Assembly (NCBI RefSeq): GCF_025717535.1
Contig: NZ_JAJIRO010000002.1
Span: 900,437 to 964,436 of the forward strand
Reading direction: 5' to 3'
Length of the DNA: 64,000 bases
DNA from: Paucibacter sp. Y2R2-4
GTDB taxonomy: Bacteria > Pseudomonadota > Gammaproteobacteria > Burkholderiales > Burkholderiaceae_C
A model generated the notes under the pieces. That model was not told the origin of the DNA. It saw nothing but the letters and a program-made list of their open reading frames with translations, and ran no database searches. Numbering within the stretch: the first letter of the stretch is position 1; every line of letters starts with the position of its first letter. The translations under genes and the position numbers were made by a program. Below are positions 38,462-46,561 of the stretch, one piece after another.

Positions 38462-38491
38462 TACTGCTGGCCAGCGAAGACACTGCCGGAC

Positions 38492-39613
38492 ATGAACTGC
38501 CCATACAAACCAGCGCCAGCGCTACATGCCTTGAATGCCGCCCAATCGGCAGATTTGGCAGCCATGCAAGCCTTCTACCAAGGCCTGAGCAGCCAGACCG
38601 GCTGCTACCCTGCCCCAGACCAAAGCTATTGGATCGCTGCCGAGCCCAGCAGTGTGCGCCGCGCTCTGATGCACCTGGACTTGGGCGTTCGCCCGCCCGG
38701 CCAAGCCGTGCCAGAGCACCTGCTGGGCAGCCAGCTCGGCGGTACTTTTGCCCAGTGGCTGCGCATGCGTGAAGACGCTCGCCATGCCCCTGAAAAGGAC
38801 GCGCTGTTGACGATCTTCAAGACGCAAACCTTGAAAGCCGAATCGATCGAGCGAAGCACGCGTCGTCAAGCCCGCCAAGCGCTGAACCTGGGATGGTCGC
38901 ACTGGCAGTGGGCCAGCTTGCCGGCCACTGTGGGAGAACTGCTCGGAGTGGCCATCCACAACCCAGAGGCACAGCAGCGTCTGTTGCAGGACTTGCGCGC
39001 CATTGCCCGAGCTTTGCAGCCGCTGGCAGAGCGACAGACGATTCAAGCCGCCGATCAAGCCTGCGTGGCCTTGCGCGAAGCGCTGGGGAGTCACACCGAG
39101 GCTCCCCTGTGGAAGGCCTTGCAAGCCCAAAGCCGAGTGATCGCCGACACGCATGCCCAAGCGCTGAGCCTCCTCTGGCAAAGCTACGAGGCTGGCGCGG
39201 CTTTGTTGGGCCAAGCCTTGCTAACGCTGGAACTCAATAGCACCTTGTTACTTGAAGACGCATTGACCTTGTTGAGGCAGCAGTCGAATGACCCTGGGGC
39301 TTTTCACCACACCCGCCGCTGGGCGCAGCAAGACTGTGAAGTTGAAGGTGCCTTCTTGAAGCAAGGCGTTGCCGTGCTGCTGCTCTTGGTCGGTGATGCA
39401 AATGACCTGGCCTTTGGGCATGGGCGTCACCAATGCCCCGGCGAAAGTCTCGCGATGCAAATCGGCGCCTGCGCTCTTCAAGAAGCTCAGGCGTTTTTTC
39501 AAGCAGACCGACTGGCGCTATCACCGCCCACTTTGCTGGGATTCGAAAACTTAGCCAATGCCCGGATTCCGATTCTGGCAACCCCCGCCGCAAAGAAAGA
39601 AGACCACTCATGA
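38492..39613 (+). CDS. Compact cytochrome P450-like protein
   Basis: A 373-residue protein with the P450 heme loop FGHGRHQCPG; Cys315 would be the thiolate ligand. The stretch before it reads like a P450 C-terminal half (TRRWAQQDCEVEGAFLKQG), but the meander between this strand and the heme loop is about 20 residues shorter than usual. The K-helix ExxR appears as TLLR, and the I-helix AGxET position reads AGAALLG. It may be a divergent peroxygenase-like or non-oxygenase P450. It is followed with an ATGA overlap by an ABM-domain gene and is divergent from an ArsR regulator. Confidence 0.75.
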   Translation: MNCPYKPAPALHALNAAQSADLAAMQAFYQGLSSQTGCYPAPDQSYWIAAEPSSVRRALMHLDLGVRPPGQAVPEHLLGSQLGGTFAQWLRMREDARHAPEKDALLTIFKTQTLKAESIERSTRRQARQALNLGWSHWQWASLPATVGELLGVAIHNPEAQQRLLQDLRAIARALQPLAERQTIQAADQACVALREALGSHTEAPLWKALQAQSRVIADTHAQALSLLWQSYEAGAALLGQALLTLELNSTLLLEDALTLLRQQSNDPGAFHHTRRWAQQDCEVEGAFLKQGVAVLLLLVGDANDLAFGHGRHQCPGESLAMQIGACALQEAQAFFQADRLALSPPTLLGFENLANARIPILATPAAKKEDHS

Positions 39614-39969
39614 TCGCCGTCATTTTTGAAGTGGAGCCCGCCGCGGGTCAGGCCGAGCAGTATCTGCAGCTCGCCGCTGATTTGCGGCCCTTGCTGGTGG
39701 GTATTGATGGCTTCATCAGCATCGAGCGCTTCAGCAGCCTGAGCCAACCGGGGAAATACCTGTCGCTGTCTTTCTGGCGCGATGAGGCGGCCGTCCATGC
39801 CTGGCGCAATCTTGATGCCCATCGCGCCACCCAAGCCCAGGGCCGAGGCCAGGTTTTTGAAGACTACCGCCTGCGTGTCGCCCATGTCTTGCGGGACTAT
39901 GGGATGCAATCGCGAGAGCAAGCCCCGGCTGACAGTCGCCGTGCGCATGGCGGCCCGAAGGACTGCTGA
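39610..39969 (+). CDS. ABM-domain (antibiotic biosynthesis monooxygenase-like) protein
   Basis: A 119-residue dimeric alpha-beta-barrel protein. MIAVIFEVEPAAGQAEQYLQ, GIDGFISIERFSS and LSLSFWRDEAAVHAWRN are the hallmark segments of the ABM family, which includes cofactor-free monooxygenases and heme-degrading enzymes. Its ATG overlaps the stop of the P450-like gene, so the two are translated together and probably act on the same compound. Confidence 0.88.
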   Translation: MIAVIFEVEPAAGQAEQYLQLAADLRPLLVGIDGFISIERFSSLSQPGKYLSLSFWRDEAAVHAWRNLDAHRATQAQGRGQVFEDYRLRVAHVLRDYGMQSREQAPADSRRAHGGPKDC

Positions 39970-40035
39970 GTGCGAGCGCCGTCATCGAAGAATCGCCAGG
40001 CCCTGCTACGCTGAGTGCCCACACAGGAGCCTCTC

Positions 40036-40524
40036 ATGCAGCAGAAATGGACCCGCCGGTTGACCGCCTCGATGGCTCTGACCTTGATCTGGCCGAGCTG
40101 TGCGATCGCTGGCGACAAAGTTGGCGAGGTCGACACGGTGTTCAAGTGGATAGGCCCGGACCACAAAATCGTCGTTGAAGCCTATGACGACCCCAAGGTG
40201 AACGGTGTGAGTTGCTATGTCTCGCGCGCCAAGACCGGCGGGATTTCGGGTGGCCTGGGCTTGGCCGAGGACAAATCCGAAGCCTCGATTGCTTGCCGCC
40301 AGACCGGCCCCATCAGCTTCGACAAAGCGCTGCCTCGCCAAGAGGAAGTGTTCAGTGAACGCGCGTCCTTGATCTTCAAGAAACTGCGGGTCGTTCGCAT
40401 GGTGGATGCCAAGCGCAACACGCTGGTTTACCTGAGCTATTCGGACCGAGTGATCGAAGGCTCGCCGCAGAACAGCGTCACGGCGGTGCCGGTCGAGCGC
40501 AGCCAGCCCATTCCAGTGAAGTAG
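40036..40524 (+). CDS. creA: CreA family secreted protein
   Basis: The 162-residue protein has a signal peptide (residues about 1-25, ending SCAIA) and the CreA body: [39 protein letters not shown] and [18 protein letters not shown]. CreA proteins are widespread periplasmic proteins of unknown role. AGGAG precedes the ATG at 40036, which decides the start over an in-frame codon seven residues upstream. Confidence 0.93.
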   Translation: MQQKWTRRLTASMALTLIWPSCAIAGDKVGEVDTVFKWIGPDHKIVVEAYDDPKVNGVSCYVSRAKTGGISGGLGLAEDKSEASIACRQTGPISFDKALPRQEEVFSERASLIFKKLRVVRMVDAKRNTLVYLSYSDRVIEGSPQNSVTAVPVERSQPIPVK

Positions 40525-40630
40525 GGCAAGGCCACTGAAGTCGCGCCCCGCTTCAGCACTCGCATAGGCGCCTCTTGTAAGCCAAGGCCGCATCCTCTAC
40601 GCTGAGAGTTCAGCCAAGGAGCGCGCCACC

Positions 40631-42721
40631 ATGCCTCACTCAAGCGACCTCAGCCCAGAGATGCCAAGGGGGCGCGCCGCGCCTGAGGCCCTCGTTGCTT
40701 CGAAACGCAGCTTGGCCTTGATGGGTCCGGCAGGTGCTGGCAAGACCTTGCTGCTGGAGGCGCTGCTGCAGCGCGCCGGCAGCATCAGCGTTGCCGGCAG
40801 CATCGAGCGCGGCAATACGGTCAGCGACCATGACCCGCTGGAGCGCAAGCTGCAGCATTCGCTTTATGCCTCGGTCGTACACATGGACCACCAAGGTCTG
40901 CGCCTGCATGTCGTCGACACACCCGGCGGATCAGACTTCATTGGCCAATCACTGCCGGCCTTGGAGGCAGTGGACACGGCGGTGTTGGTGCTGAACGCCC
41001 AGCACGGGCTGGAGTTGATGGCCAGCCGCATGCTCGAAGCCGCCGGCCAGCGCGGGCTTTGCCGCATGATCGTGATCAACAAGATCGACGCACCAGACCT
41101 CGATTTGCCGGGCTTGCTGGAACAGATTCGCAGCGCTTTTGGGCGCGAGTGCCTGCCTCTCAATCTGCCCGCCCAAGGCGGCAGCCAAGTGCTGGACTGC
41201 TTCTACAACATCATCGGCCAGGCCGACTTCTCCTCGGTGGGCCTGGCCCATCAGGCCTTGGTGGAGCAGGTGGTGGAGGTGGACGCCGCATTTGTTGAGC
41301 GTTACCTGAACGAAGGCGATGTCGACCCGCGCGAGTTGCACGCGCCTTTGGAACAAGCGCTGCGCGAGGGTCATTTGATTCCGGTCTGCTTCACCTCGGC
41401 GCGCAGCGGCGCCGGTGTGGCGGAGTTGTTGGACGTGATCGAGCGCCTGCTGCCCAACCCTGCGGAAGGCAATCCGCCGCAGTTCCTGCGCGGCGAAGGC
41501 GCCGAGGCGCAGCCTTTGCGGTCTCTGCCCGACCCCGCCACCCATGTCTTGGCCCATGTCTTCAAGATCATCAGCGACCCTTATCTAGGCAAGATGGGCC
41601 TGCTGCGGGTGCACCAAGGCACGCTGACGCGCAACAGCCAACTCTTCATCGGCCATGCGCGTAAGCCCTTCCGACTGGGACATTTGTTCCTCTTGCAGGG
41701 CGCCAAGCATGTGGAGGTGGATCAAGCGCTGCCGGGCGAGATCTGCGCCATTGCCAAGGTCGACGACCTGCACTTTGATGCGGTCCTGCATGACGCGCCG
41801 GAGGATGCGCACATCCACCTGAAGGCACTGGACTTCCCGCAGCCGGTGCACGGCTTGGCGATCAGCCCGGCGCGCCATGGCGACGAGCAACGCTTGTGGG
41901 AGATTTTGGGTCGGCTGGTGGAAGAAGACCCCTGCTTGCGCATCGAGCACAGCAGCCAAACCAAGGAGACGGTGGTTTATGGCCTGGGTGAGTTGCATCT
42001 GCGCATGCTGCTGGAGCGACTGCGCGAGAGCTACAAGTTCGAGGTACTGACGCAGCCGCCCCGCGTGGCCTATCGTGAAACCGTGTCATCGGCCGCCGAA
42101 GGGCATTACCGGCACAAAAAACAAAGCGGTGGCGCCGGTCAGTTCGGTGAAGTCTATTTGCGCGTGGAACCGCTGCCTCGCGGCCAGGGCTTTGAGTTTG
42201 TCGACGCCGTCAAGGGCGGTGCGATTCCAGGCCAGTTCATGCCTGCGGTTGAAAAAGGCGTGCGCGCGGCGCTGGAGCGCGGCGTGGTGGCCGGCTATCC
42301 GCTGATCGACCTGCGCGTGACCGTACTCGACGGCAAACATCACTCGGTGGACAGCAAGGAAATTGCCTTCGTCACCGCCGGCCAACGCGCCTTGGTGGCG
42401 GCCGTCAAAGAAGCGCGCCCGCAGGTGCTGGAACCCATGGTTCATATTGAAATCAGCGCGCCCGAACATGCGGTGGGCGACATCACCGGCGATCTGGCCG
42501 CCCGGCGTGGTCAGGTCAATGGCACTGCCAGCGCCTTACCTGGCACGCTGATCGTGCAAGGCTTGGCGCCGCTGGCCGAGTTGGCCAGCTATCAAACACG
42601 CTTGAACGCGATGACCAGCGGTCAAGGGCGCTACACCGTGCTGCTTTCGCACTACGAGGCGGTGCCGCCCAACACGCAAAACCAGCTGATGGCGGCCTAC
42701 AAAGTCAGCGACGAAGAGTAG
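40631..42721 (+). CDS. Elongation factor G-like GTPase
   Basis: A 696-residue translational-GTPase paralogue with all five EF-G-like domains. G1 is GPAGAGKT (32-39) and G4 is NKID. G3 reads DTPGGSDF (96-103), with Gly100 where EF-G and EF-Tu have the catalytic His. Domains III-V are well kept (VYGLGELHLRMLLERLR, QSGGAGQFGEVYLRVEP, GAIPGQFMPAVEKGVRAAL). It is therefore a diverged EF-G-like subfamily member rather than the housekeeping fusA, and may hydrolyse GTP slowly or in another context. AGGAG precedes the ATG. Confidence 0.9.
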   Translation: MPHSSDLSPEMPRGRAAPEALVASKRSLALMGPAGAGKTLLLEALLQRAGSISVAGSIERGNTVSDHDPLERKLQHSLYASVVHMDHQGLRLHVVDTPGGSDFIGQSLPALEAVDTAVLVLNAQHGLELMASRMLEAAGQRGLCRMIVINKIDAPDLDLPGLLEQIRSAFGRECLPLNLPAQGGSQVLDCFYNIIGQADFSSVGLAHQALVEQVVEVDAAFVERYLNEGDVDPRELHAPLEQALREGHLIPVCFTSARSGAGVAELLDVIERLLPNPAEGNPPQFLRGEGAEAQPLRSLPDPATHVLAHVFKIISDPYLGKMGLLRVHQGTLTRNSQLFIGHARKPFRLGHLFLLQGAKHVEVDQALPGEICAIAKVDDLHFDAVLHDAPEDAHIHLKALDFPQPVHGLAISPARHGDEQRLWEILGRLVEEDPCLRIEHSSQTKETVVYGLGELHLRMLLERLRESYKFEVLTQPPRVAYRETVSSAAEGHYRHKKQSGGAGQFGEVYLRVEPLPRGQGFEFVDAVKGGAIPGQFMPAVEKGVRAALERGVVAGYPLIDLRVTVLDGKHHSVDSKEIAFVTAGQRALVAAVKEARPQVLEPMVHIEISAPEHAVGDITGDLAARRGQVNGTASALPGTLIVQGLAPLAELASYQTRLNAMTSGQGRYTVLLSHYEAVPPNTQNQLMAAYKVSDEE

Positions 42722-42773
42722 TCGCCAAGGCCCTCGAGTTAGCGCCGGATCAAGGGCCCTTTATCATTGGCGA

Positions 42774-43400
42774 ATGTTATCCGCCCCCCTGGACGTCGCG
42801 CAGGTCCGTTTGGACAACGCGCTACTCCTGTTCGAAGAGTTCGTCACCGCCACCGTCAAGCAACCCGATGCAGCCACCTTGCGGGGGCTGGAGCGGCGCT
42901 TTGCCGAGCGCCTGCAGATCCAGCCCAGCTATTGGAGCCAGATCAAGGGCCGCTCGCGCCAAATTGGCGAGCGCCTGGCCCGGCAGTTTGAGCAAAACTG
43001 CCACAAGCCCGCCGGCTGGATGGACCAGCCGCATACCGCGGCCGCCAACAAGCCCAGCGCACAAGCCCGCGCCGAACAAGACGCCACACCCAGCGTGCCG
43101 CAGGACGACGATGAACGCTTCATCGTCGGCCTGGTGCTGACCTACTACCGCCGTCATCCACAACGCGCCCGCACGCGATTGCTGGACCTGCTCGGCGAAG
43201 TGCTGACGCCGCCCACTGCTGCAGCAGCACCAGCTCCGGCAACCACAAGCAAAATACCGCAGAGCAAACCCCTGCTCCAGCCGAGCCCGTCCAAAACCCC
43301 CGCTGACTCCAGTAAGCCCAGCCAGGGTGGCGCTGCGGAGTTGGATGAATGGCGCCGCTTGCAACAAGGCATCGCACCGCTGAAACCGAAGAAGCGCTGA
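42774..43400 (+). CDS. Hypothetical protein with phage-repressor-like N-terminal helix-turn-helix
   Basis: A 208-residue protein. The N-terminal 80 residues contain RRFAERLQIQPSYWSQIKGR, QIGERLARQFE and CHKPAGWMDQPH, resembling the helix-turn-helix region of temperate-phage CI-type repressors. The second half is Ala/Pro/Ser-rich and likely disordered, ending in a basic KPKKR. It contains no peptidase domain. It sits just upstream of a strongly palindromic region, which it might bind; this is a guess from position. Function is otherwise unknown. Confidence 0.65.
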   Translation: MLSAPLDVAQVRLDNALLLFEEFVTATVKQPDAATLRGLERRFAERLQIQPSYWSQIKGRSRQIGERLARQFEQNCHKPAGWMDQPHTAAANKPSAQARAEQDATPSVPQDDDERFIVGLVLTYYRRHPQRARTRLLDLLGEVLTPPTAAAAPAPATTSKIPQSKPLLQPSPSKTPADSSKPSQGGAAELDEWRRLQQGIAPLKPKKR

Positions 43401-43412
43401 CATCAAAGCCAC

Positions 43413-43440
43413 AGGGGGGAGCCATCCCCCTAGTTTCTTT
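43413..43440 (+). terminator. Probable terminator of the helix-turn-helix gene
   Basis: AGGGGG pairs with CCCCCT around a 7-nt loop and is followed by AGTTTCTTT. The stem is short and the T-tract interrupted, so the strength is uncertain. Confidence 0.55.
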
Positions 43441-43499
43441 ATCAAAGCTTGATAAAAGTACTTGCGCAAGATAAACAATCGTTTATCATTTGCGCAAGT
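43438..43499. promoter_or_regulatory. Cluster of AT-rich palindromes (operator or hairpin array)
   Basis: Two nested palindromes lie side by side. The first, TTTATCAAAGCTTGATAAA at 43438-43456, has 7-bp arms around a 3-base centre. The second, 43460-43499, has arms ACTTGCGCAA and TTGCGCAAGT flanking GATAAAC-AATC-GTTTATC, with only a 2-base bulge. Four copies of a TTTATC-type half-site occur within 50 bp, inside otherwise GC-rich sequence. This looks like cooperative repressor or activator binding. Confidence 0.65.
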
Positions 43500-43810
43500 C
43501 GCGGCGCTCACCGCCTCGGCGAAACCCGCGTCATCAATGCCTCAACCGGGCGCGAGCGCTAGCACCAGGCCCATCGGCGCCTGAGCAGAGAGCGCCAAGC
43601 CCAGCCCACCCGGTCCCGCCGGGTCTGATTCCAAAAAGTCGCAGTTTGCTTGCCCGCCGGGGCACCGGCCAGGTGAGCCGCTGCATGCCCAAAACGGCCG
43701 CCCCAGGGGCCAACAACGTTCCCGTCCGCCGCCCGGCCATTTCAAGCTCGGCGGTGAAGCCGCCGCATGGCTGTTCGCCACCGCGCTGTCCACTTGTTCA
43801 GGAGTTTCTT
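43500..43810 (+). other. Long leader before the small basic-protein gene
   Basis: This 311-bp stretch has no convincing gene. It runs from the palindrome cluster to the well-placed AGGAG of the 64-residue gene. It is GC-rich and contains short self-complementary parts (for example around GCCGGGGCACCGGC and CTCGGCGGTGAAGCCGCCG), so it may be a structured 5' leader. Confidence 0.4.
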
Positions 43811-44005
43811 ATGCCTCAGTTCACCGCCCCACGCCCGTCCCATCTGAATCTGCGCAAACCGCGCAATCCCTTGGTCGCGCATGCCTTGATGCGCCAAGCC
43901 GGCAAGCATGGCCAGCAAAAGCTGGGCAGCTCGCAACGCCAAGCCGCCAGGCGCGACCTGCAAAAACAAAGCCAGGAATTGATGCTGCCCGACCGCAGCG
44001 CATGA
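43811..44005 (+). CDS. Small basic protein of unknown function
   Basis: A 64-residue strongly basic protein (SHLNLRKPRNPLVAHALM, QAGKHGQQKLGSSQRQAARR). CAGGAG precedes the ATG at six-base spacing and decides the start; the longer frame upstream overlaps the leader. Short basic proteins with an RKPRNPLV core are familiar from related genomes, but no function is known to me. It lies 48 bp before another small gene. Confidence 0.65.
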   Translation: MPQFTAPRPSHLNLRKPRNPLVAHALMRQAGKHGQQKLGSSQRQAARRDLQKQSQELMLPDRSA

Positions 44006-44053
44006 ATTGACCGGCCCCGCGGCAACGCCCGGCGGCCCGCACGGAGAACCATC

Positions 44054-44311
44054 ATGAGATTGAGAGACTTGCACGGCCCCCACTACAGCCGGGCCGAATT
44101 CGAAACCAGCCACCTGCTCTGGCGCTTGCGCCTCAGCCATTGGCTCTTGCGCAGCAGCGCCTTGCTGACCCGCCTGGCCGTGCGCTTGAGCCTGAGCCGC
44201 AGAAAGGCTCCGCCGGAGCTGGAGTTTTACGCCGAAGCCGGCGCGCCCGAGGGCGCCCTGTACGCCGACGGGCATCGAGTCGCTACCTTGCCGGGCATCC
44301 AGCGGCTGTGA
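44054..44311 (+). CDS. Small hypothetical protein
   Basis: An 85-residue protein with an Arg/Leu-rich amphipathic middle (LLWRLRLSHWLLRSSALLTR) and a polar end. ACGGAGAACC precedes the ATG. It follows the 64-residue basic protein at 48 bp and probably shares its transcript. I do not recognise the family. Confidence 0.55.
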   Translation: MRLRDLHGPHYSRAEFETSHLLWRLRLSHWLLRSSALLTRLAVRLSLSRRKAPPELEFYAEAGAPEGALYADGHRVATLPGIQRL

Positions 44312-44427
44312 GTCCAAGCCTGCGCCGGCATGCCATACCGTGAATGGTTAGGCATTGCCGGTGCTTTTCACTGGACTGAAGGCTGCCCTCTGGTACTAGG
44401 ATCAGCCTAAAGCCGAACCTAACGACC

Positions 44428-45270
44428 ATGTCAGCCTCCATTGCCCTCATGCCCATGCACCAAGCCCCACCGGACTTGGCCAGCTGGACTGCCTTGTTCT
44501 GCAATGCCGAGATCCCTGTTTTGGCCGAGACCGCCGAAGCCTTGGAGTTGCTGCGCGAGAACGAGGACGCGACCGACGCCAACAGTCTGGGCGAAATGAT
44601 CGCCACCGATCCGCTGATGACGCTGAAGGTCTTGGCCTATGCCGCCAATCACCGCTCCAGCCGTTTGATGACCGACGCCGAGACCGTCACCGCCGCCTTG
44701 GTGCTGATGGGCATCACGCCATTCTTCCGAGAGTTTGGCGAGCAACCGACGGTCGAAGCCAAGTTGGCCGCACAGCCCTATGCGCTGGACGGCCTGCAAC
44801 GCGTACTGCGCCGCGCCGATCGGGCCGCGCGTTATGCCTTGGCTTTTGCGGTGCACCGGCTGGACCCGGATGCCGCCGTGATCCATAGCGCAGCGCTCTT
44901 GCACGACTTCGCTGAGATGCTTTTGTGGATCAATGCGCCGGAACTGGCACAACAGATTCGCCAAAGGCAACAGGCCGATCGCCATCTGCGCAGCACCGCC
45001 GTTCAACGCGAGGTCTTGCACATTGAGTTGGCCGATCTTGAGCAAGCCCTGATGCAAGCCTGGCGTTTGCCTGAGTTGCTGCGCCACATCACCGACGACA
45101 AACGCGGCAATGATCCGCAGGTGCAATGCGTCAAACTGGCCATTCGCCTCGCCCGCCACACGGCGGACGGCTGGGATGATGAAGCCGTACCCGATGACTT
45201 GTGCGAAATCGCCAGTCTGCTGAATCTGAGCGCCGAAGCCACGCTTAAACTGCTGCACGAATTCGACTGA
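44428..45270 (+). CDS. HDOD-domain signalling protein
   Basis: The 280-residue protein is a stand-alone HDOD (HD-related output) domain. Key segments are PVLAETAEALELLRENED, MIATDPLMTLKVLAYAANH and AVIHSAALLHDFAEMLLW. Such proteins lack the full HD metal site and act in regulatory networks rather than as phosphohydrolases. Its stop lies 43 bp before the methyltransferase start, so a shared transcript is likely. The exact signal is unknown. Confidence 0.88.
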   Translation: MSASIALMPMHQAPPDLASWTALFCNAEIPVLAETAEALELLRENEDATDANSLGEMIATDPLMTLKVLAYAANHRSSRLMTDAETVTAALVLMGITPFFREFGEQPTVEAKLAAQPYALDGLQRVLRRADRAARYALAFAVHRLDPDAAVIHSAALLHDFAEMLLWINAPELAQQIRQRQQADRHLRSTAVQREVLHIELADLEQALMQAWRLPELLRHITDDKRGNDPQVQCVKLAIRLARHTADGWDDEAVPDDLCEIASLLNLSAEATLKLLHEFD

Positions 45271-45313
45271 ACTCGTCGCAACCAGCGTCGCTGACGCTCA
45301 CCCACGTTCTGCA

Positions 45314-45934
45314 ATGGCCGGCCCCACCCAAGACTTCTGGCAACAACGCTTCACCAGTGGGCAAACGCCCTGGGATCGCGGCGCGCCGCACCCACAGCTG
45401 CAAAACTGGCTGAGCGAAGGCCTGATTCAGGCGGGTCAAACCGTGCTGGTACCGGGCTGCGGTCAGGGCCACGAGTTGCTGAGCCTAGGAAAAGCTGGCG
45501 CTCATGCCTTGGGTCTGGACTACACCCCCGCCGCCGTTGAGTTGGCGCGCCTGCGAATCTCCCAAGCGGGCCTAGCTTCAGCGCATGCACGGGTCGAACA
45601 AGCCGATGTGCTGGCTTGGAACGCGCCCCAGCCCTTGGACCGGGTCTATGAGCAAACCTGCTTGTGCGCCTTGCATCCCGACCATTGGCGCGCCTATGCC
45701 GATCAACTGCATGCCTGGCTCAAACCCGGCGGTTTGCTGTTGGCGCTTTTCATGCAAGCCCGGCGCGACAATGCCGGCCAAGGCTTTGTGGAGGGCCCGC
45801 CCTACCATGGCGACATCCAGGCCATGCGCGCGCTGTTCAGCAGCGACCGTTGGGACTGGCCGGCACCGCCCTACCCCGCCCAAGCCCACGCGCAAGGATG
45901 GTACGAATTGGCGGTGGTGTTGACGCGCCGCTGA
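45314..45934 (+). CDS. TPMT-like SAM-dependent methyltransferase
   Basis: A 206-residue class I methyltransferase of the thiopurine S-methyltransferase family. FWQQRFTSGQTPWDRGAPHP at the N-terminus is typical, the SAM site is VLVPGCGQGHE, followed by GLDYTPAAVELA and an acidic QADVLAW. The substrate is not evident; bacterial members often methylate chalcogens or small thiols or halides. It converges with the Lrp-type regulator. Confidence 0.88.
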   Translation: MAGPTQDFWQQRFTSGQTPWDRGAPHPQLQNWLSEGLIQAGQTVLVPGCGQGHELLSLGKAGAHALGLDYTPAAVELARLRISQAGLASAHARVEQADVLAWNAPQPLDRVYEQTCLCALHPDHWRAYADQLHAWLKPGGLLLALFMQARRDNAGQGFVEGPPYHGDIQAMRALFSSDRWDWPAPPYPAQAHAQGWYELAVVLTRR

Positions 45935-45959
45935 GTCTGCGAGCGCCCCAAGCCAACGA

Positions 45960-46442
45960 TCACACAGGCACAGCGGTCGTGTTCTTCAGCCGGTCCAAGA
46001 CAAAGCTGGTCTTGCAATCCTGCACGCTGGGGTGCTTGAGCAAGGTCTCGGTGATGAAGCGCGCATAGTGCGCCATGTCTTGCACCACCACGCGCAGCAA
46101 ATAGTCCATATCGCCGGTCAGGGCCGCGCACTCCACCACCTCGGGCCAGGCCTGCACGGCGACGCGGAACAACTCCATGGGGTTGCGTTTGTGGCTTTCG
46201 GTGTGTTTTTCCAAGCGCACATTGATATAGGCCGTCAGGCCCAGGCCCACCCGTTCGGGCGGCACCAGGGCCACATAGGCCGAGATCGCCCCTGACTCCT
46301 CCAAGCGCCTCACCCGCCGCAGCACCGCCGAAGCAGACAGATTGACCTGCGCCGCCAAGGCGTCATAGGTCACGCGCCCGTCCAGCTGCAACGCCCTCAA
46401 AATGCGTCGATCAATCGTATCGAGCTGGATTTCATTTCCCAT
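45960..46442 (-). CDS. Lrp/AsnC-family transcriptional regulator
   Basis: A 160-residue regulator. The N-terminal helix-turn-helix (LDTIDRRILRALQLDGRVTY, NLSASAVLRRVRRLEESGAI) is followed by the RAM ligand domain (YINVRLEKH, CAALTGDMDYLLRVVVQD). I start at MGNEIQ. It is divergent from hppD with 119 bp between, so control of tyrosine breakdown by an aromatic amino acid is likely by position. Related bacteria have the same Lrp/hppD arrangement. Confidence 0.9.
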   Translation of the reverse strand: MGNEIQLDTIDRRILRALQLDGRVTYDALAAQVNLSASAVLRRVRRLEESGAISAYVALVPPERVGLGLTAYINVRLEKHTESHKRNPMELFRVAVQAWPEVVECAALTGDMDYLLRVVVQDMAHYARFITETLLKHPSVQDCKTSFVLDRLKNTTAVPV

Positions 46443-46453
46443 ACCGAATATTG

Positions 46454-46472
46454 TTGCAGCTTTCCTGCGCAA
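46454..46472. promoter_or_regulatory. Candidate Lrp-type operator in the hppD control region
   Basis: TTGC and GCAA lie 11 bases apart (TTGCAGCTTTCCTGCGCAA), close to the Lrp-gene start codon. This is a weak partial palindrome of the right size for an Lrp/AsnC dimer. Low certainty. Confidence 0.25.
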
Positions 46473-46561
46473 TCAAGCAAGACGGCGCCAGAGTTCGCAT
46501 GAATCCTGCGCAGCCAAGCGCCTACAGTCTTGACCCATCGCAAGACTTTGTTGGAGAAATC

